Shown here: positions 1-8,609 of the stretch, piece by piece
Layout: each line of letters opens with the position of its first letter
How positions within the stretch are numbered: the stretch's first letter is position 1
Source of the DNA: Chloroflexota bacterium
Lineage (GTDB): Bacteria; Chloroflexota; Anaerolineae; DTLA01
Direction: 5' to 3'
Assembly: GCA_014874485.1 (NCBI GenBank)
Contig: JADBJK010000076.1
Coordinates: 1-58,176 of the forward strand
Length of the DNA: 58,176 nt
Made by a program: the position numbers and the translations under genes
Notes under the pieces: generated by a model
Database searches by the model: none
Seen by the model: only the letters and a program-made list of their open reading frames with translations
What the model was told of the DNA's origin: nothing

Positions 1-455
1 TCCAGCCAGCGGTGGCGCTGCACGTTCTGGAACAACCCCAGCGCGTCGTACAGCGTCAGCCCCATGCGCAACTTGATGGGGCCGGTCTTCTGGTCGCTGT
101 ACACCGGGTACAGGAAGGGCAGCGGCCTCACCAGCCGGGGCGCGATCTTGCGCAAGCGCCGCCGCTCGTTGCAGCACTCCAACACCAGCCCAAACTCGTA
201 GTTCTCCAGGTAGCGAAGCCCGCCGTGGATCATGCGCGAGGAGCGGCTGCTGGTGCCAAAGCCGAAGTCCCGCTTCTCCACCAGCGCCGTCCGGTATCCC
301 CGAAGCGCCGCATCGCGGGCCACGGCCACGCCCGTGATGCCCCCGCCGATGACCAGGATGTCAAAGGTCTCCGAGGCCAGCGCGTCCAGGTTCTCCCGCC
401 GGGTCGCGGGCGAAAAGGGGCGCGGGCACGTCAGCGAGAACGACAACTCGGCCAT
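1..455 (-). CDS. glpD: FAD-dependent glycerol-3-phosphate dehydrogenase, N-terminal part (cut by the window edge)
   Basis: The first 151 residues are in the window and the rest lies beyond base 1. A Rossmann FAD motif (DILVIGGGITGVAVARDAAL, about residues 31-50) is followed by TSSRSSRMIHGGLRYLENYE, the typical GlpD/GlpA segment contacting FAD and substrate. The family oxidises sn-glycerol 3-phosphate to dihydroxyacetone phosphate at the membrane and passes electrons to quinone. The ATG sits 3 bp after the stop of the upstream FAD enzyme and behind a GGGGAGG site, so the two genes form one transcript. A glycerol kinase gene lies at 20781-22295. GlpD and GlpA cannot be separated without the C-terminus. 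Confidence 0.9.
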   Translation of the reverse strand, partial: MAELSFSLTCPRPFSPATRRENLDALASETFDILVIGGGITGVAVARDAALRGYRTALVEKRDFGFGTSSRSSRMIHGGLRYLENYEFGLVLECCNERRRLRKIAPRLVRPLPFLYPVYSDQKTGPIKLRMGLTLYDALGLFQNVQRHRWL

Positions 456-458
456 CGC

Positions 459-2132
459 CTACCTCCCCTGCGGCAGCAGAATGCCCGGGTTCAGGATTCC
501 CGCCGGGTCCAGCGTGCGCTTGACGGCGCGGAAGGCCTCCACACCGAGCGGCCCCACCTCGCGCTCAAACCACGATGCGTGATCCCGCCCGATGCCGTGG
601 TGGTGGCTCAACGTCCCGCCGGCGCTCAGGATGGCCTCGGTCGTCGCGCGCTTGATGGCCCACCACTGCTGCTCCTCCTCCCCGCGCACCTGCCTGCCCA
701 GAAACGTGGAGTACAGCGACGCGCCCCATTCGTACACGTGCGAGACATGCGTCATCACGTAGCCCGGCCCGCCGTCGGTGTCGCGGATGGCCGAGCGGAG
801 CGCCTCGGTCATCGCGCCGTACAGCCGCAGCAGGTTCGTCCACGACGTCGCCGTCTCCAGCGTGTCCACCAGCACCCCCGCGCCCAGCAGGATGTCGCGC
901 AGGTACGGCTGGGCGAACCGCTCCCGTTTCCACGATTCGCCCACCGACCGCCCGACGGCAAGCCCGCCGTGGGCCTTGCACACCGGAGCAGCCTGTTTCC
1001 ACGCCCTCTGCGTCGCCTTCACGTCGCCATCGTAGCCCAGGATGAGGACGCAGGACCCGCCGGTGAGGCTGTGCCCCCGCATCCCCAGATAAGCCTCCGC
1101 AGCCACATCCGCCAGGCCCTTCAGCCCCCCGTGCTTGCGGGCCAGCATCGCGAACCCGGCCGTCTCGGCGGCGTCGGACAGGCGCGCGACCGTCGGCCTG
1201 GGGCCGCCCTGCAGCAGGTCCCGCAGCGTCGCCAGCCCATCCTCCAGCGAGCGGAACAGGAACCCGCGGTAGTCCTGCACCTGGGGCTTCGGGTGAATGC
1301 GCACCGTCGCTTCGGTGATGACGCCGAACAGGCCCTCCGACCCGACGAGGAGTTGCAGCAGGCTGGGGCCGGTGGCGGTCGCCGGCGCGTCCCGCGTGTC
1401 CAGAATGCCCTGGGGGCTGACCATCCTCACCGCCTGCGTCATGTCCTCAATCTTACCGTAGCCGGTGGACGCCTGGCCCGCGGCGCGTGTGGCGATCCAG
1501 CCCCCCAGCGTGGAGAACTCAAACGACTGCGGAAAGTGCCCCAGGGTGAACCCCTGGGCATTCAACTGCGCTTCTACTTCCGGGCCGGTAGCGCCCGCCT
1601 GGATTCGCGCCGTCCACGAGACATGGTCCACCGAAAGCACGCGATCCATCCGCGCCATGTCCAGCGAAATCACCGGGCGCGGGCCGGGCTCCGGCTCCAC
1701 GCCGCCCAGCACGCTGCTCCCGCCGCCGAAGGGCACGACGGCCACATCTCGGTCCGCCGCCCACGCCAGCAGCGCCGCCACTTGGCTTTCGTCGGACGGA
1801 TACACGACGGCATCGGGCGGATTGGGAACGACGCCGGCGCGCACCCGCACCAGGTCGCGGTAGGACTTGCCGAAGGCGTGCTCCACGCGGGACAGGCGGT
1901 CCACGCGCACTGCATCCTCGCCTGCGACCTTGCGCAGGGCGGCGAGGTCCGCGTCGTTCAGGCGCGGCGGGCGCAGGTCAATGTCTTCCAGGAGCACGGG
2001 CGGGGTGTGGCTGATGTCTTCGGGAAGCGCAAGCCACTGGCGCAGAGTGGGCCAGAGTCGGGGCCGATTCTCCAGGGAGTAGGTCTGATCCAGTGTCCCC
2101 CACCCCCACCATCGCAGGTTGGGAATATCCAT
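459..2132 (-). CDS. Alkyldihydroxyacetonephosphate synthase-like FAD-binding oxidoreductase
   Basis: A 557-residue protein of the vanillyl-alcohol-oxidase/GlcD fold. The FAD-binding part (about 95-280) contains VVPFGGGSSVLGG and then GHFPQSFEFSTLGGWIATRA and STGYGKIEDM, segments typical of alkyl-DHAP synthase (AGPS). Near the C-terminus LSHHHGIGRDH carries the three adjacent histidines (510-512) needed for catalysis in eukaryotic AGPS. AGPS exchanges the acyl chain of acyl-DHAP for a fatty alcohol, the committed ether-lipid step. Bacterial homologues are often annotated only as FAD-binding oxidase. It is followed 3 bp downstream by a glycerol-3-phosphate dehydrogenase, so its substrate is probably a DHAP or glycerol derivative. 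True ether-lipid synthesis is an inference. Confidence 0.85.
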   Translation of the reverse strand: MDIPNLRWWGWGTLDQTYSLENRPRLWPTLRQWLALPEDISHTPPVLLEDIDLRPPRLNDADLAALRKVAGEDAVRVDRLSRVEHAFGKSYRDLVRVRAGVVPNPPDAVVYPSDESQVAALLAWAADRDVAVVPFGGGSSVLGGVEPEPGPRPVISLDMARMDRVLSVDHVSWTARIQAGATGPEVEAQLNAQGFTLGHFPQSFEFSTLGGWIATRAAGQASTGYGKIEDMTQAVRMVSPQGILDTRDAPATATGPSLLQLLVGSEGLFGVITEATVRIHPKPQVQDYRGFLFRSLEDGLATLRDLLQGGPRPTVARLSDAAETAGFAMLARKHGGLKGLADVAAEAYLGMRGHSLTGGSCVLILGYDGDVKATQRAWKQAAPVCKAHGGLAVGRSVGESWKRERFAQPYLRDILLGAGVLVDTLETATSWTNLLRLYGAMTEALRSAIRDTDGGPGYVMTHVSHVYEWGASLYSTFLGRQVRGEEEQQWWAIKRATTEAILSAGGTLSHHHGIGRDHASWFEREVGPLGVEAFRAVKRTLDPAGILNPGILLPQGR

Positions 2133-2186
2133 GGCAACCGCTCCCTTCGCAGATGTAGGTTATCCAAGTTCTGTGAAATCGGTTGC

Positions 2187-2215
2187 ATTGTAGCACGATG
2201 GCCATGCGGCGTCAA
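2187..2215 (-). promoter_or_regulatory. Promoter of the AGPS-like/glpD operon
   Basis: On the minus strand TTGACG (2215-2210), a 17-bp spacer and TACAAT (2192-2187) preceded by TGC form an extended -10 promoter 55 bp before the ATG at 2132. The facing promoter of the ABC importer is at 2315-2343, so the 417-bp intergenic region is a divergent control region. Confidence 0.75.
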
Positions 2216-2314
2216 CGCGCACCAAGGGCGCCGGCTCGCGGACTCGCTTGCTGGCCAGTTGCGCACACGCTGCCCTCACGCCATCGCGAGCGAAACAAGG
2301 CAATCCCAGGGGGT

Positions 2315-2343
2315 TTGACAGTTCGGGAAAGTCATGCTAGAAT
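2315..2343 (+). promoter_or_regulatory. Promoter of the ABC importer operon
   Basis: A perfect TTGACA (2315-2320), a 17-bp spacer and TAGAAT (2338-2343) preceded by TGC. The start codon is at 2550, leaving an mRNA leader of about 200 nt in which I see no known riboswitch. Confidence 0.8.
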
Positions 2344-2549
2344 ATACCTGAACACGTGTGCAGTACCGATCGCAGAAGCCTTGACCATCCAACTCTGTAT
2401 GTAGGCGTGCGTGCCCGCACCCACAACCATACTCCCAGCGCGAGTCCGGGGCCACGCAAGCAAATGGGAAGGGGGTGATGCAATCTACCTCGTAATCGGG
2501 TAACTTCGTTCGGGATTCCAATATATGACCACCAATGGAGGAGGTTCCT

Positions 2550-3695
2550 ATGTTTCGCAAGGTTCTGCCCATCGTGATTGGATTGCTCGTTCTCGCGTCG
2601 CTTCTACCCGCGTGTGGCGGGGGCGGCAAGGCGGTAACCCTCAGCATCGTTACCGCGGGCGACACCAACATGGAAGAACTGCAGCGCAACACCTTCGGAC
2701 CCGAATTCGTCAAGAAGTACCCCAACGTAACCATCAACGTCGTCGGCACAGGGCCAGGCGATGCCGGCAGCCAGGCCATCTACACTAAACTCAAAGCCCA
2801 GAAGGACGCCGGCACCAAGACCTGGGACATTGACGTGGCCATCGTGCACCAGAGCATCATGGGCAAGATGATTGAGGACGGGCTCCTATTGAAATACGTG
2901 CCCGATACCTCGGTCGCCAAGTACGTCATCTCCGAAGACGCCAAGAACGCCCTGGGCACCAACGTAGAAGGCTACGTCATCCCCATGTTCCACAGCCAGA
3001 CCGCCATTGCCTACAACCCCGAGAAAGTCCCCAACCCGCCCAAGAGTTACGCCGAACTGGTGGAGTGGATCAAGGCGCATCCCAACCGCTTCGGCTACAA
3101 CGGCGTCAAGGGCGGCATGAGCGGCGTGGCGTTCGTGGCCGGATATCTCTATTGGAAGACCGGCAAGTACGACCTGCTGTCCAAAGGCCCCTATGACAAG
3201 GCCAACGAGGCCGGCTGGGTGGACATCTTCAAGGAACTGAAGTCCCTGCCCTGCGTCATCACCCAGGGCAACGCCGGCACGCTGGACATGCTCAACCGCG
3301 GCGAAATTGACATGGGGCCCGTCTGGGTGGACATGTTCATCCTGTGGAAGAACGACGGCCGCATGAACCCCAAGATGCGCATGGTCCTCATTGAGCCCGG
3401 CATGCCCGGACAGCCGATGTACGTGGTGATCCCGGCCAAGGCCGCGCACATCGCCGAGGCGAAGAAGTACGCCGAGTTCATCTGCAGCCCCGAGCAGCAG
3501 GCCGCCGTCATCGTCGGGAAAATGGGCTGGTACCCGGGCATTGATGCCACGAAGGTCCTGCCCAACGTCTCCGAAGAGGCCAAGGCCAAACTGTTCGGCG
3601 ACATCCCGGCCGAGACCCTCAACAAGTACGGGCTGACGTTCCCGCTCACCCCGTACATGCAGGACATGAACACGGCCTACGAGGAAGCCAAATAG
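2550..3695 (+). CDS. ABC importer substrate-binding lipoprotein
   Basis: A 381-residue periplasmic-binding-type protein. The first 22 residues are a lipoprotein signal (MFRKV, hydrophobic core, LLPAC with Cys22), so it is tethered outside the membrane. The body (TLSIVTAGDTNMEELQ, later AIAYNPEKVPNPPKSYAELV) resembles the PotD/YnjB type of extracellular solute-binding protein. ATG 2550 is chosen because GGAGG lies directly before it; an ATG 15 bp upstream overlaps that site. It heads a cluster with two permeases and an ATPase. The ligand cannot be read from sequence; divergence from the glycerol-phosphate genes only hints at a polyol, phosphate ester or amine. Confidence 0.88.
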   Translation: MFRKVLPIVIGLLVLASLLPACGGGGKAVTLSIVTAGDTNMEELQRNTFGPEFVKKYPNVTINVVGTGPGDAGSQAIYTKLKAQKDAGTKTWDIDVAIVHQSIMGKMIEDGLLLKYVPDTSVAKYVISEDAKNALGTNVEGYVIPMFHSQTAIAYNPEKVPNPPKSYAELVEWIKAHPNRFGYNGVKGGMSGVAFVAGYLYWKTGKYDLLSKGPYDKANEAGWVDIFKELKSLPCVITQGNAGTLDMLNRGEIDMGPVWVDMFILWKNDGRMNPKMRMVLIEPGMPGQPMYVVIPAKAAHIAEAKKYAEFICSPEQQAAVIVGKMGWYPGIDATKVLPNVSEEAKAKLFGDIPAETLNKYGLTFPLTPYMQDMNTAYEEAK

Positions 3696-3719
3696 GCTGC
3701 ATTTGACCTGACGCGATTC

Positions 3720-3755
3720 GTCTGTTCTGGGCTGCGTTTGCGGCCCAGAACAGAC
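3720..3755 (+). other. Intercistronic hairpin after the binding-protein gene
   Basis: A perfect 13-bp stem (3720-3732 with 3743-3755) and a 10-nt loop lie between the binding-protein stop and the first permease start, without a T run. Such hairpins often stabilise the upstream mRNA or attenuate the downstream genes, giving more binding protein than permease. Confidence 0.6.
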
Positions 3756-3771
3756 CCTTCAGGGAGAAACC

Positions 3772-4590
3772 ATGAAACGTTTGCGCGAGACTTCGTGGCT
3801 CATAGTCGCGGTGCCATCGCTTGCCATTGTCGTGTGGCTATTCTTCTTGCCTTTCATCCGCTCGGCAGTAACCAGTTTCCAGACCGAGGATGGCGCCTGG
3901 ACGTTCCAGAACTACATCACCGCGTACCGCCTGTATGCGGGCGATGTTCTTTACACCATCTTCGTGTCTGGAGTCAGCCTCATCGCCGTGCTCATCATCG
4001 GTATTCTCGTGTCAGGGTTCGCGCGCATCTACGGCGGGGGCGTTGTGGAGTTCCTGTTCAAGATCCCGCTGTTCGTGCCTTTCGTCGTCGTGGGCCACGC
4101 GATGCGCGTCTTCCTCGCACCGCACGGCCTACTGAACTCGGCGCTCGCGCAGATCGGCCTCGTCAACCTGGACAACCCGCCGTCCATCGCCTTCAGTTGG
4201 GTGGGCATCAGCGTGGCCCTGGCCTGGAAGAACATGGCGCTCGCCATCCTGCTCATCCTCGGCGCGTTTGAATCCGTGGGCGACACCTTCCTGGAGGCCG
4301 CCCGAAACTTCGGCGCGGGCTGGTTCCGACAGGTCAAGGACGTGCTCTTGCCCATGTCGTTGACCTCCATCGCCGTGGCCGCCGTGCTCATCTTCACGTC
4401 CATGCTGGCGTCGTTCTCCATCCCCATGATGATCGGCTCGGGCAAGGGCGCGCAGATGCTCATGATTGACGTGTACTACCGCATCGTGTACCAGCACGAC
4501 TACGGCGTCGCCAATGCGCTGGGCGTGGTCTCTTACATCACGGCCATGGGTGCGGCGGTGTACTATCTGCGATCCGTTACGAAGGGGTAG
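3772..4590 (+). CDS. ABC importer permease, PotB type
   Basis: A 272-residue inner-membrane protein with about six hydrophobic segments, starting MKRLRETSWLIVAVPSLAIV. The cytoplasmic EAA loop, which docks on the ATPase, reads EAARNFGAGWFRQVKDVLLP (about 180-200). ATG 3772 follows CAGGGAGAAACC. It is the first of two permeases translated after the intercistronic hairpin; the second starts 4 bp after its stop. The pair forms the transmembrane channel of a type I importer. Confidence 0.88.
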   Translation: MKRLRETSWLIVAVPSLAIVVWLFFLPFIRSAVTSFQTEDGAWTFQNYITAYRLYAGDVLYTIFVSGVSLIAVLIIGILVSGFARIYGGGVVEFLFKIPLFVPFVVVGHAMRVFLAPHGLLNSALAQIGLVNLDNPPSIAFSWVGISVALAWKNMALAILLILGAFESVGDTFLEAARNFGAGWFRQVKDVLLPMSLTSIAVAAVLIFTSMLASFSIPMMIGSGKGAQMLMIDVYYRIVYQHDYGVANALGVVSYITAMGAAVYYLRSVTKG

Positions 4591-4594
4591 GAAG

Positions 4595-5392
4595 ATGAAA
4601 CGCGCAAGAATTGTCCGCATCATCCTGGTCGTCTTGATCAGTTTCATCATCTTCGGCCCCCTGTCCAGCCTGGTCATCTGGTCGGTCGCCGAGAAGTGGT
4701 ACTGGCCGCACCTCCTGCCCCAGCAAGTCGGCCTGTTCTACTGGGGCAAGGTGTTCCAGGGCCGCATGATGCAGGCGCTCCAGGTCGGCGTGCTCATCGC
4801 CTGCGTGGTAACGGTGCTGTCGCTGATAATGACCGTGCCCCTGGGCTACGTCCTGGCGCGCTTCCGCGTGCCGTTCAAAGCCGCCGTGCTGCTCATCTTC
4901 CTCCTGCCCCAGGCATTCCCACAACTGCCCGTCTTCGCCAATGCGACCGTGTACCTCTACCGGGCAAACCTGGGCGGCAAGGTGCCCGGTGTCATTCTCA
5001 TCCACATGGTGGGGGCGCTGGTGTACGCAGTCTGGACCATGACCGCGGTGTTCAAGTCCATCCCGGCCAGCCTGGAAGAAGCCGCCATCAACCTGGGCGC
5101 GTCGCGCATCCGCACGTTCTGGAACATCTCTCTGCCGCTGGCCATGCCCGGCATCATCGCAAGCGCGCTCCTCATCTTCCTCTACTCGCTGGACGAGTTC
5201 ACGGGCACACTGTTGGTAGGCTCGCCCTTCGTCCTGACCCTGCCCGTGTTCATGTACAACGCCAGCCAGGGCTACGAACTGCCGGTCGCGTCCATCACCG
5301 CGCTTCTGCTCATGGTTCCAGGCATCATTCTGCTTCTCGTCCTGGAACGCTACCTAAAAGCCGAATATCTCTCGTCGTTCGGGAGGATTTGA
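4595..5392 (+). CDS. ABC importer permease, PotC type
   Basis: A 265-residue membrane protein beginning MKRARIVRIILVVLISF, with about six transmembrane segments and the EAA loop EAAINLGASRIRTFWNISLP around residues 160-180. The start at 4595 lies 4 bp after the preceding permease stop, behind AGGGGTAGG; longer frames upstream would overlap that gene. It partners the 3772-4590 permease and the 5396-6487 ATPase. Confidence 0.88.
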   Translation: MKRARIVRIILVVLISFIIFGPLSSLVIWSVAEKWYWPHLLPQQVGLFYWGKVFQGRMMQALQVGVLIACVVTVLSLIMTVPLGYVLARFRVPFKAAVLLIFLLPQAFPQLPVFANATVYLYRANLGGKVPGVILIHMVGALVYAVWTMTAVFKSIPASLEEAAINLGASRIRTFWNISLPLAMPGIIASALLIFLYSLDEFTGTLLVGSPFVLTLPVFMYNASQGYELPVASITALLLMVPGIILLLVLERYLKAEYLSSFGRI

Positions 5393-5395
5393 TTC

Positions 5396-6487
5396 ATGGA
5401 AGTCAGGGTTGAGAACCTGTCCAAAAACTACGGGGCCGTGCAGGCGCTGAGGGACGTGAACCTGTCCTTCGTGGATGGCGGGCTGACGGCCATCCTGGGG
5501 CCGTCGGGCTGCGGCAAGACCACCCTCCTGCGCTGTATTGCGGGGTTCCTGGAGCCGACGTCCGGCGCCATCTATTTCGGCGACGAGAACGTCGTGGGCC
5601 TCCCGCCCCAGGCGCGCGGGACGGCCATGGTGTTCCAGAACTACGCGCTGTGGCCCCACATGAGCATTTTTGACAACGTCGCCTACGGCCTTCGGCTCCA
5701 GAAGTTGCCCAAGGACGAAATCCGCAAGCGCGTGATTGACGCCCTGAACATGGTGGAGATGATGGTCGCGCCCGACATCCTGGAGCGCAAGCCGACGGCG
5801 CTTTCCGGCGGGCAGCAGCAGAGGGTCGCCCTGGCTCGCGCGCTCGTCGTTCGCCCCAAAGTCCTCCTGCTAGACGAGCCGCTGTCCAACCTGGACGCCA
5901 AGGTACGCCAGCGGCTCCGCGTGGAACTCCGCAGGCTTCAGCGCCAGGTCGGAATTACGACCATCTACGTAACCCACGATCAGGAGGAGGCGCTGAGCAT
6001 GGCCGACCAGGTCGTCGTCATGGATTGCGGCGAAGTTCGGCAGGTGGGCACTCCTGAACAAATCTACCGCAATCCCACCACCGCCTTTGTCGCCGAGTTC
6101 CTGGGCGTAACCAACGTGCTAGCCGGTACGCTCACGCCCGATGGCAAGGCCGTCGTAGCCGCAGGCACCCGCATCCCCCTGCCCGCGGACGTGCCCGCTT
6201 CCTCGGACCACTACACGGTTGTCTTCAAAGCAGATGCCGCGTACATCCTTCAGGACCAGCCCACGCCCCAGGATGCCGTTGCCTTCACAGGCGAACTGGT
6301 GGAAGTCTTCTTCGTAGGCTCCACATATCGCCATTATGTCAAGGCCGGCAAGGAGATGCTCCTTGTGGATTCCCCGTCCAGGGTTGCGGGCCCAAGCGTG
6401 AACGTCGTCGTGCCCAGGGCCGAACTCAAGGTTTATCCGGGCGCTCCCCTGGGGCATGACGTGGAGCCGACCTGCTCGGTGGGTTGA
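5396..6487 (+). CDS. ABC importer ATP-binding subunit, PotA/FbpC type
   Basis: A 363-residue ATPase driving the importer encoded just upstream. Walker A GPSGCGKT is at 35-42, the Q loop is in [10 protein letters not shown], the signature is LSGGQQQR, Walker B is VLLLDEP with the D loop SNLDAK, and the switch histidine is in [10 protein letters not shown]. The C-terminal 120 residues are a TOBE-type domain, as in transporters for polyamines, iron and other oxyanions or sugars. Start ATG 5396 follows GGGAGGATTT, 3 bp after the permease stop. Confidence 0.92.
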   Translation: MEVRVENLSKNYGAVQALRDVNLSFVDGGLTAILGPSGCGKTTLLRCIAGFLEPTSGAIYFGDENVVGLPPQARGTAMVFQNYALWPHMSIFDNVAYGLRLQKLPKDEIRKRVIDALNMVEMMVAPDILERKPTALSGGQQQRVALARALVVRPKVLLLDEPLSNLDAKVRQRLRVELRRLQRQVGITTIYVTHDQEEALSMADQVVVMDCGEVRQVGTPEQIYRNPTTAFVAEFLGVTNVLAGTLTPDGKAVVAAGTRIPLPADVPASSDHYTVVFKADAAYILQDQPTPQDAVAFTGELVEVFFVGSTYRHYVKAGKEMLLVDSPSRVAGPSVNVVVPRAELKVYPGAPLGHDVEPTCSVG

Positions 6488-6585
6488 GCCTGCACCCACG
6501 GACGCGACCTTCGGCGAGCAGTGCCGACCCCGACAGGACTCGGCTCCGTTCCAGGATTTACCGGCAGCGGCGAGAAAACGGAGGG

Positions 6586-6624
6586 CTTGGTTGCGACGCC
6601 CCGGGTAGGTGCGTCGCAACCAAG
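6586..6624. repeat. Variant of the GCGACGC palindromic repeat
   Basis: Perfect 14-bp arms (CTTGGTTGCGACGC and its complement, 6586-6599 and 6611-6624) flank an 11-base loop. It shares the GTCGCA core and spacing of the 35-bp palindromes at 31875, 35207 and 38353. It lies in the 305-bp gap before the AMMECR1 gene, where only this repeat and a promoter are visible. Confidence 0.6.
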
Positions 6625-6697
6625 GTCCGGGAGAAGTCATCGCGTACGCGCGCCGTTCAGCAACAGGAGTTGGACAACGGGCCAGCCGCCTCCCTTC

Positions 6698-6726
6698 TTG
6701 CATCCCCAACCGTCCTCATGCATAAT
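6698..6726 (+). promoter_or_regulatory. Promoter of the AMMECR1 gene
   Basis: TTGCAT (6698-6703), a 17-bp spacer and CATAAT (6721-6726), with TG directly before the -10. It lies 66 bp upstream of the ATG at 6793. Confidence 0.6.
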
Positions 6727-6792
6727 ACACCCGCAATGTCCAGCCGCAGCGCGGGCAGGTCCCGCCGCCTGCTGACGAAAGGAGCATCGGCC

Positions 6793-7308
6793 ATGCATCC
6801 ACTCGTCCAACTGGCCAGACAGGCCATCACCGCCTATGTGCGAGATCGCAAGCGCATCTCCCCGCCCCCGCCCGAACAGATGACGCCGGAGATGTGGGAA
6901 CGCGCCGGCGTCTTCGTCTCCATCCACACCAAAGACGGCGCTCTCCGTGGCTGCATCGGAACCTACCACCCCACGCAGCCCAATGTCGCCGAGGAGGTTA
7001 TCAGCAACGCCATCAGTGCCGCCACCCGCGACCCGCGCTTCTACCCCATCACGCCCGAGGAACTAGACGACCTGGACATCTCCGTGGATGTGCTCACCGA
7101 GCCTGAACCGGTGGACAGCATCAAAGAACTGGACGCGAAGAAGTACGGGGTCATCGTGGAGAGCGGCTGGCGCAAGGGGCTGCTGCTCCCCGACCTGGAA
7201 GGCGTGGAAACGCCCCAGGAGCAGATTGACATCTGCCGCCGCAAGGCTGGCATCGGGCCAAAGGAGCCGGTGAAACTGTACCGTTTCCAGGTCAGGCGGT
7301 ATCACTAA
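6793..7308 (+). CDS. AMMECR1-domain protein
   Basis: A 171-residue single-domain protein of the AMMECR1 family, found in archaea, bacteria and animals. The family hallmark LRGCIGTY (about 55-62) is present, followed by [11 protein letters not shown] and later [20 protein letters not shown]. The biochemical role is not established; a link to radical-SAM or MEMO-type chemistry has been suggested, and here the gene stands alone. ATG 6793 is preceded by AAAGGAGC. It converges on the MFS gene, with 29 bp between the stops. Confidence 0.88.
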   Translation: MHPLVQLARQAITAYVRDRKRISPPPPEQMTPEMWERAGVFVSIHTKDGALRGCIGTYHPTQPNVAEEVISNAISAATRDPRFYPITPEELDDLDISVDVLTEPEPVDSIKELDAKKYGVIVESGWRKGLLLPDLEGVETPQEQIDICRRKAGIGPKEPVKLYRFQVRRYH

Positions 7309-7337
7309 CGTTGAGCGGCACGGGCGCGCGGTTTGCA

Positions 7338-8582
7338 TTAGCGCCGCCGAATGCGGAACATCAGCAGCGCGCCGGCCAGGGCGCTGGCAGAACCCACGAT
7401 GAACAGCGCGGCGTAACCCATCCACGCGCCCGGTCGCGCGGCGTTGAGGCCGTCAATCAGCGGCCCGGCCAGACGGCTCACGGCCGCCGAGCCCGCCGTG
7501 GCGATATTCGTCAGGCCCATGTACAGGCCCGCCTTCTCGGCAGGGATGAGGTCGGTCGCCAGCGCCCAGTTGACACTGACGAAGATACCCGTCGCCATGC
7601 CGATGATGGCGCCGACCACGTACAGCGACTGCACGTTGGACACGAACAGCAACAGGAAAATACCCAGCGAGGCCAAAAGGCCCGCGCCCATGTTCAGCAT
7701 CCGCTGGCCCACCCGGTCCGACAGCCACCCGGCGGGGAACACCAGCGCGGTCAGCGCCACGCCAATGGCGGCCATGAGGTTGCCCGTTACTTCCGCCGCG
7801 TTGGCCACCGCCAGCCGGTCGCGGATGAAGTACTGCGCAAAGGTCTGCACCGCGTAGATGCCCAGCAGAATCAGGAACCGCGACGCGATGAGCCAGGCGT
7901 AGTCGGGATACTCGCGGATGGCGCCCAGGGCTCGGTTGCGCCACGATGTGCGGCCGGACGGCAGGGGTGGATCGCTGGCCGGCGCAGCCACGGCAGCCGT
8001 CCCGGGCGTTTCAGGCGTGCCCAGGATGGTGGTCAACGCACACGCAGCCAAAATCACGCCGACAATCGCGAAGGCCAGCGATGGGTTGTCCTGCCCCATC
8101 AGTTGGCCCGCGACCAGCGAGGCGACGATGAGGCCGAGCATGTCAAACAGGTTTTTCCAACCCGAAGCCAGGCCGCGCCTTTCGGCGGGGACCAGGTCGG
8201 GAATCAGCCCTTGCGCGGGGCCGTGCGCCATGTTGGACACCGACTGGAGAAAGAGGTATGTAGCCAGCAGCGCCCAGAATCCGGCGGCCGCGTTCATGGC
8301 GGCCAGCACCAGCAGCGTCGCCAGCGTCCCGCCCACCATCCAGGGGCGACGGCGGCCCCAGCGGGACTGCGTCCGGTCGCTCAAGGCTCCCGACAGCGGC
8401 TGGATGATCATCGCCAGGATGAGGCCCGCGAACGTCATGCCGCCGAGGTAGGTGTTCTTCAGCGCATCGGGCACGAAGCGCAGCAGAATCGCGGGCAGGA
8501 TGATAGGATGCAGAGCGTTCCACATGAAGGCAAGGCCGAACCAGTACACGTTCATGATGACATAGTGCCGGGGCTTGAGCAT
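7338..8582 (-). CDS. MFS transporter of the glycoside-pentoside-hexuronide (GPH) type
   Basis: A 414-residue membrane protein with about 12 transmembrane segments. The loop after helix 2 reads SDRTQSRWGRRRPWMVGG, the form typical of GPH/SUC-type sugar symporters, and helix 1 contains YWFGLAFMWNALHPIILP. A central loop rich in Ala, Pro and Ser (about 200-225) separates the two six-helix halves. The start codon follows AAGGAGGATACC. The likely substrate is a sugar or glycoside imported with a cation, but no sugar-degrading gene is adjacent. It is divergent from the acyltransferase-like gene, with 27 bp between the start codons. Confidence 0.85.
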   Translation of the reverse strand: MLKPRHYVIMNVYWFGLAFMWNALHPIILPAILLRFVPDALKNTYLGGMTFAGLILAMIIQPLSGALSDRTQSRWGRRRPWMVGGTLATLLVLAAMNAAAGFWALLATYLFLQSVSNMAHGPAQGLIPDLVPAERRGLASGWKNLFDMLGLIVASLVAGQLMGQDNPSLAFAIVGVILAACALTTILGTPETPGTAAVAAPASDPPLPSGRTSWRNRALGAIREYPDYAWLIASRFLILLGIYAVQTFAQYFIRDRLAVANAAEVTGNLMAAIGVALTALVFPAGWLSDRVGQRMLNMGAGLLASLGIFLLLFVSNVQSLYVVGAIIGMATGIFVSVNWALATDLIPAEKAGLYMGLTNIATAGSAAVSRLAGPLIDGLNAARPGAWMGYAALFIVGSASALAGALLMFRIRRR

Positions 8583-8609
8583 GGTATCCTCCTTGATGGC
8601 GAGGACTGA

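Noticed and set aside
12-2318. A 768-codon open frame on the plus strand
   Set aside because: Antisense to glpD and the AGPS-like gene, which carry FAD motifs and a promoter.
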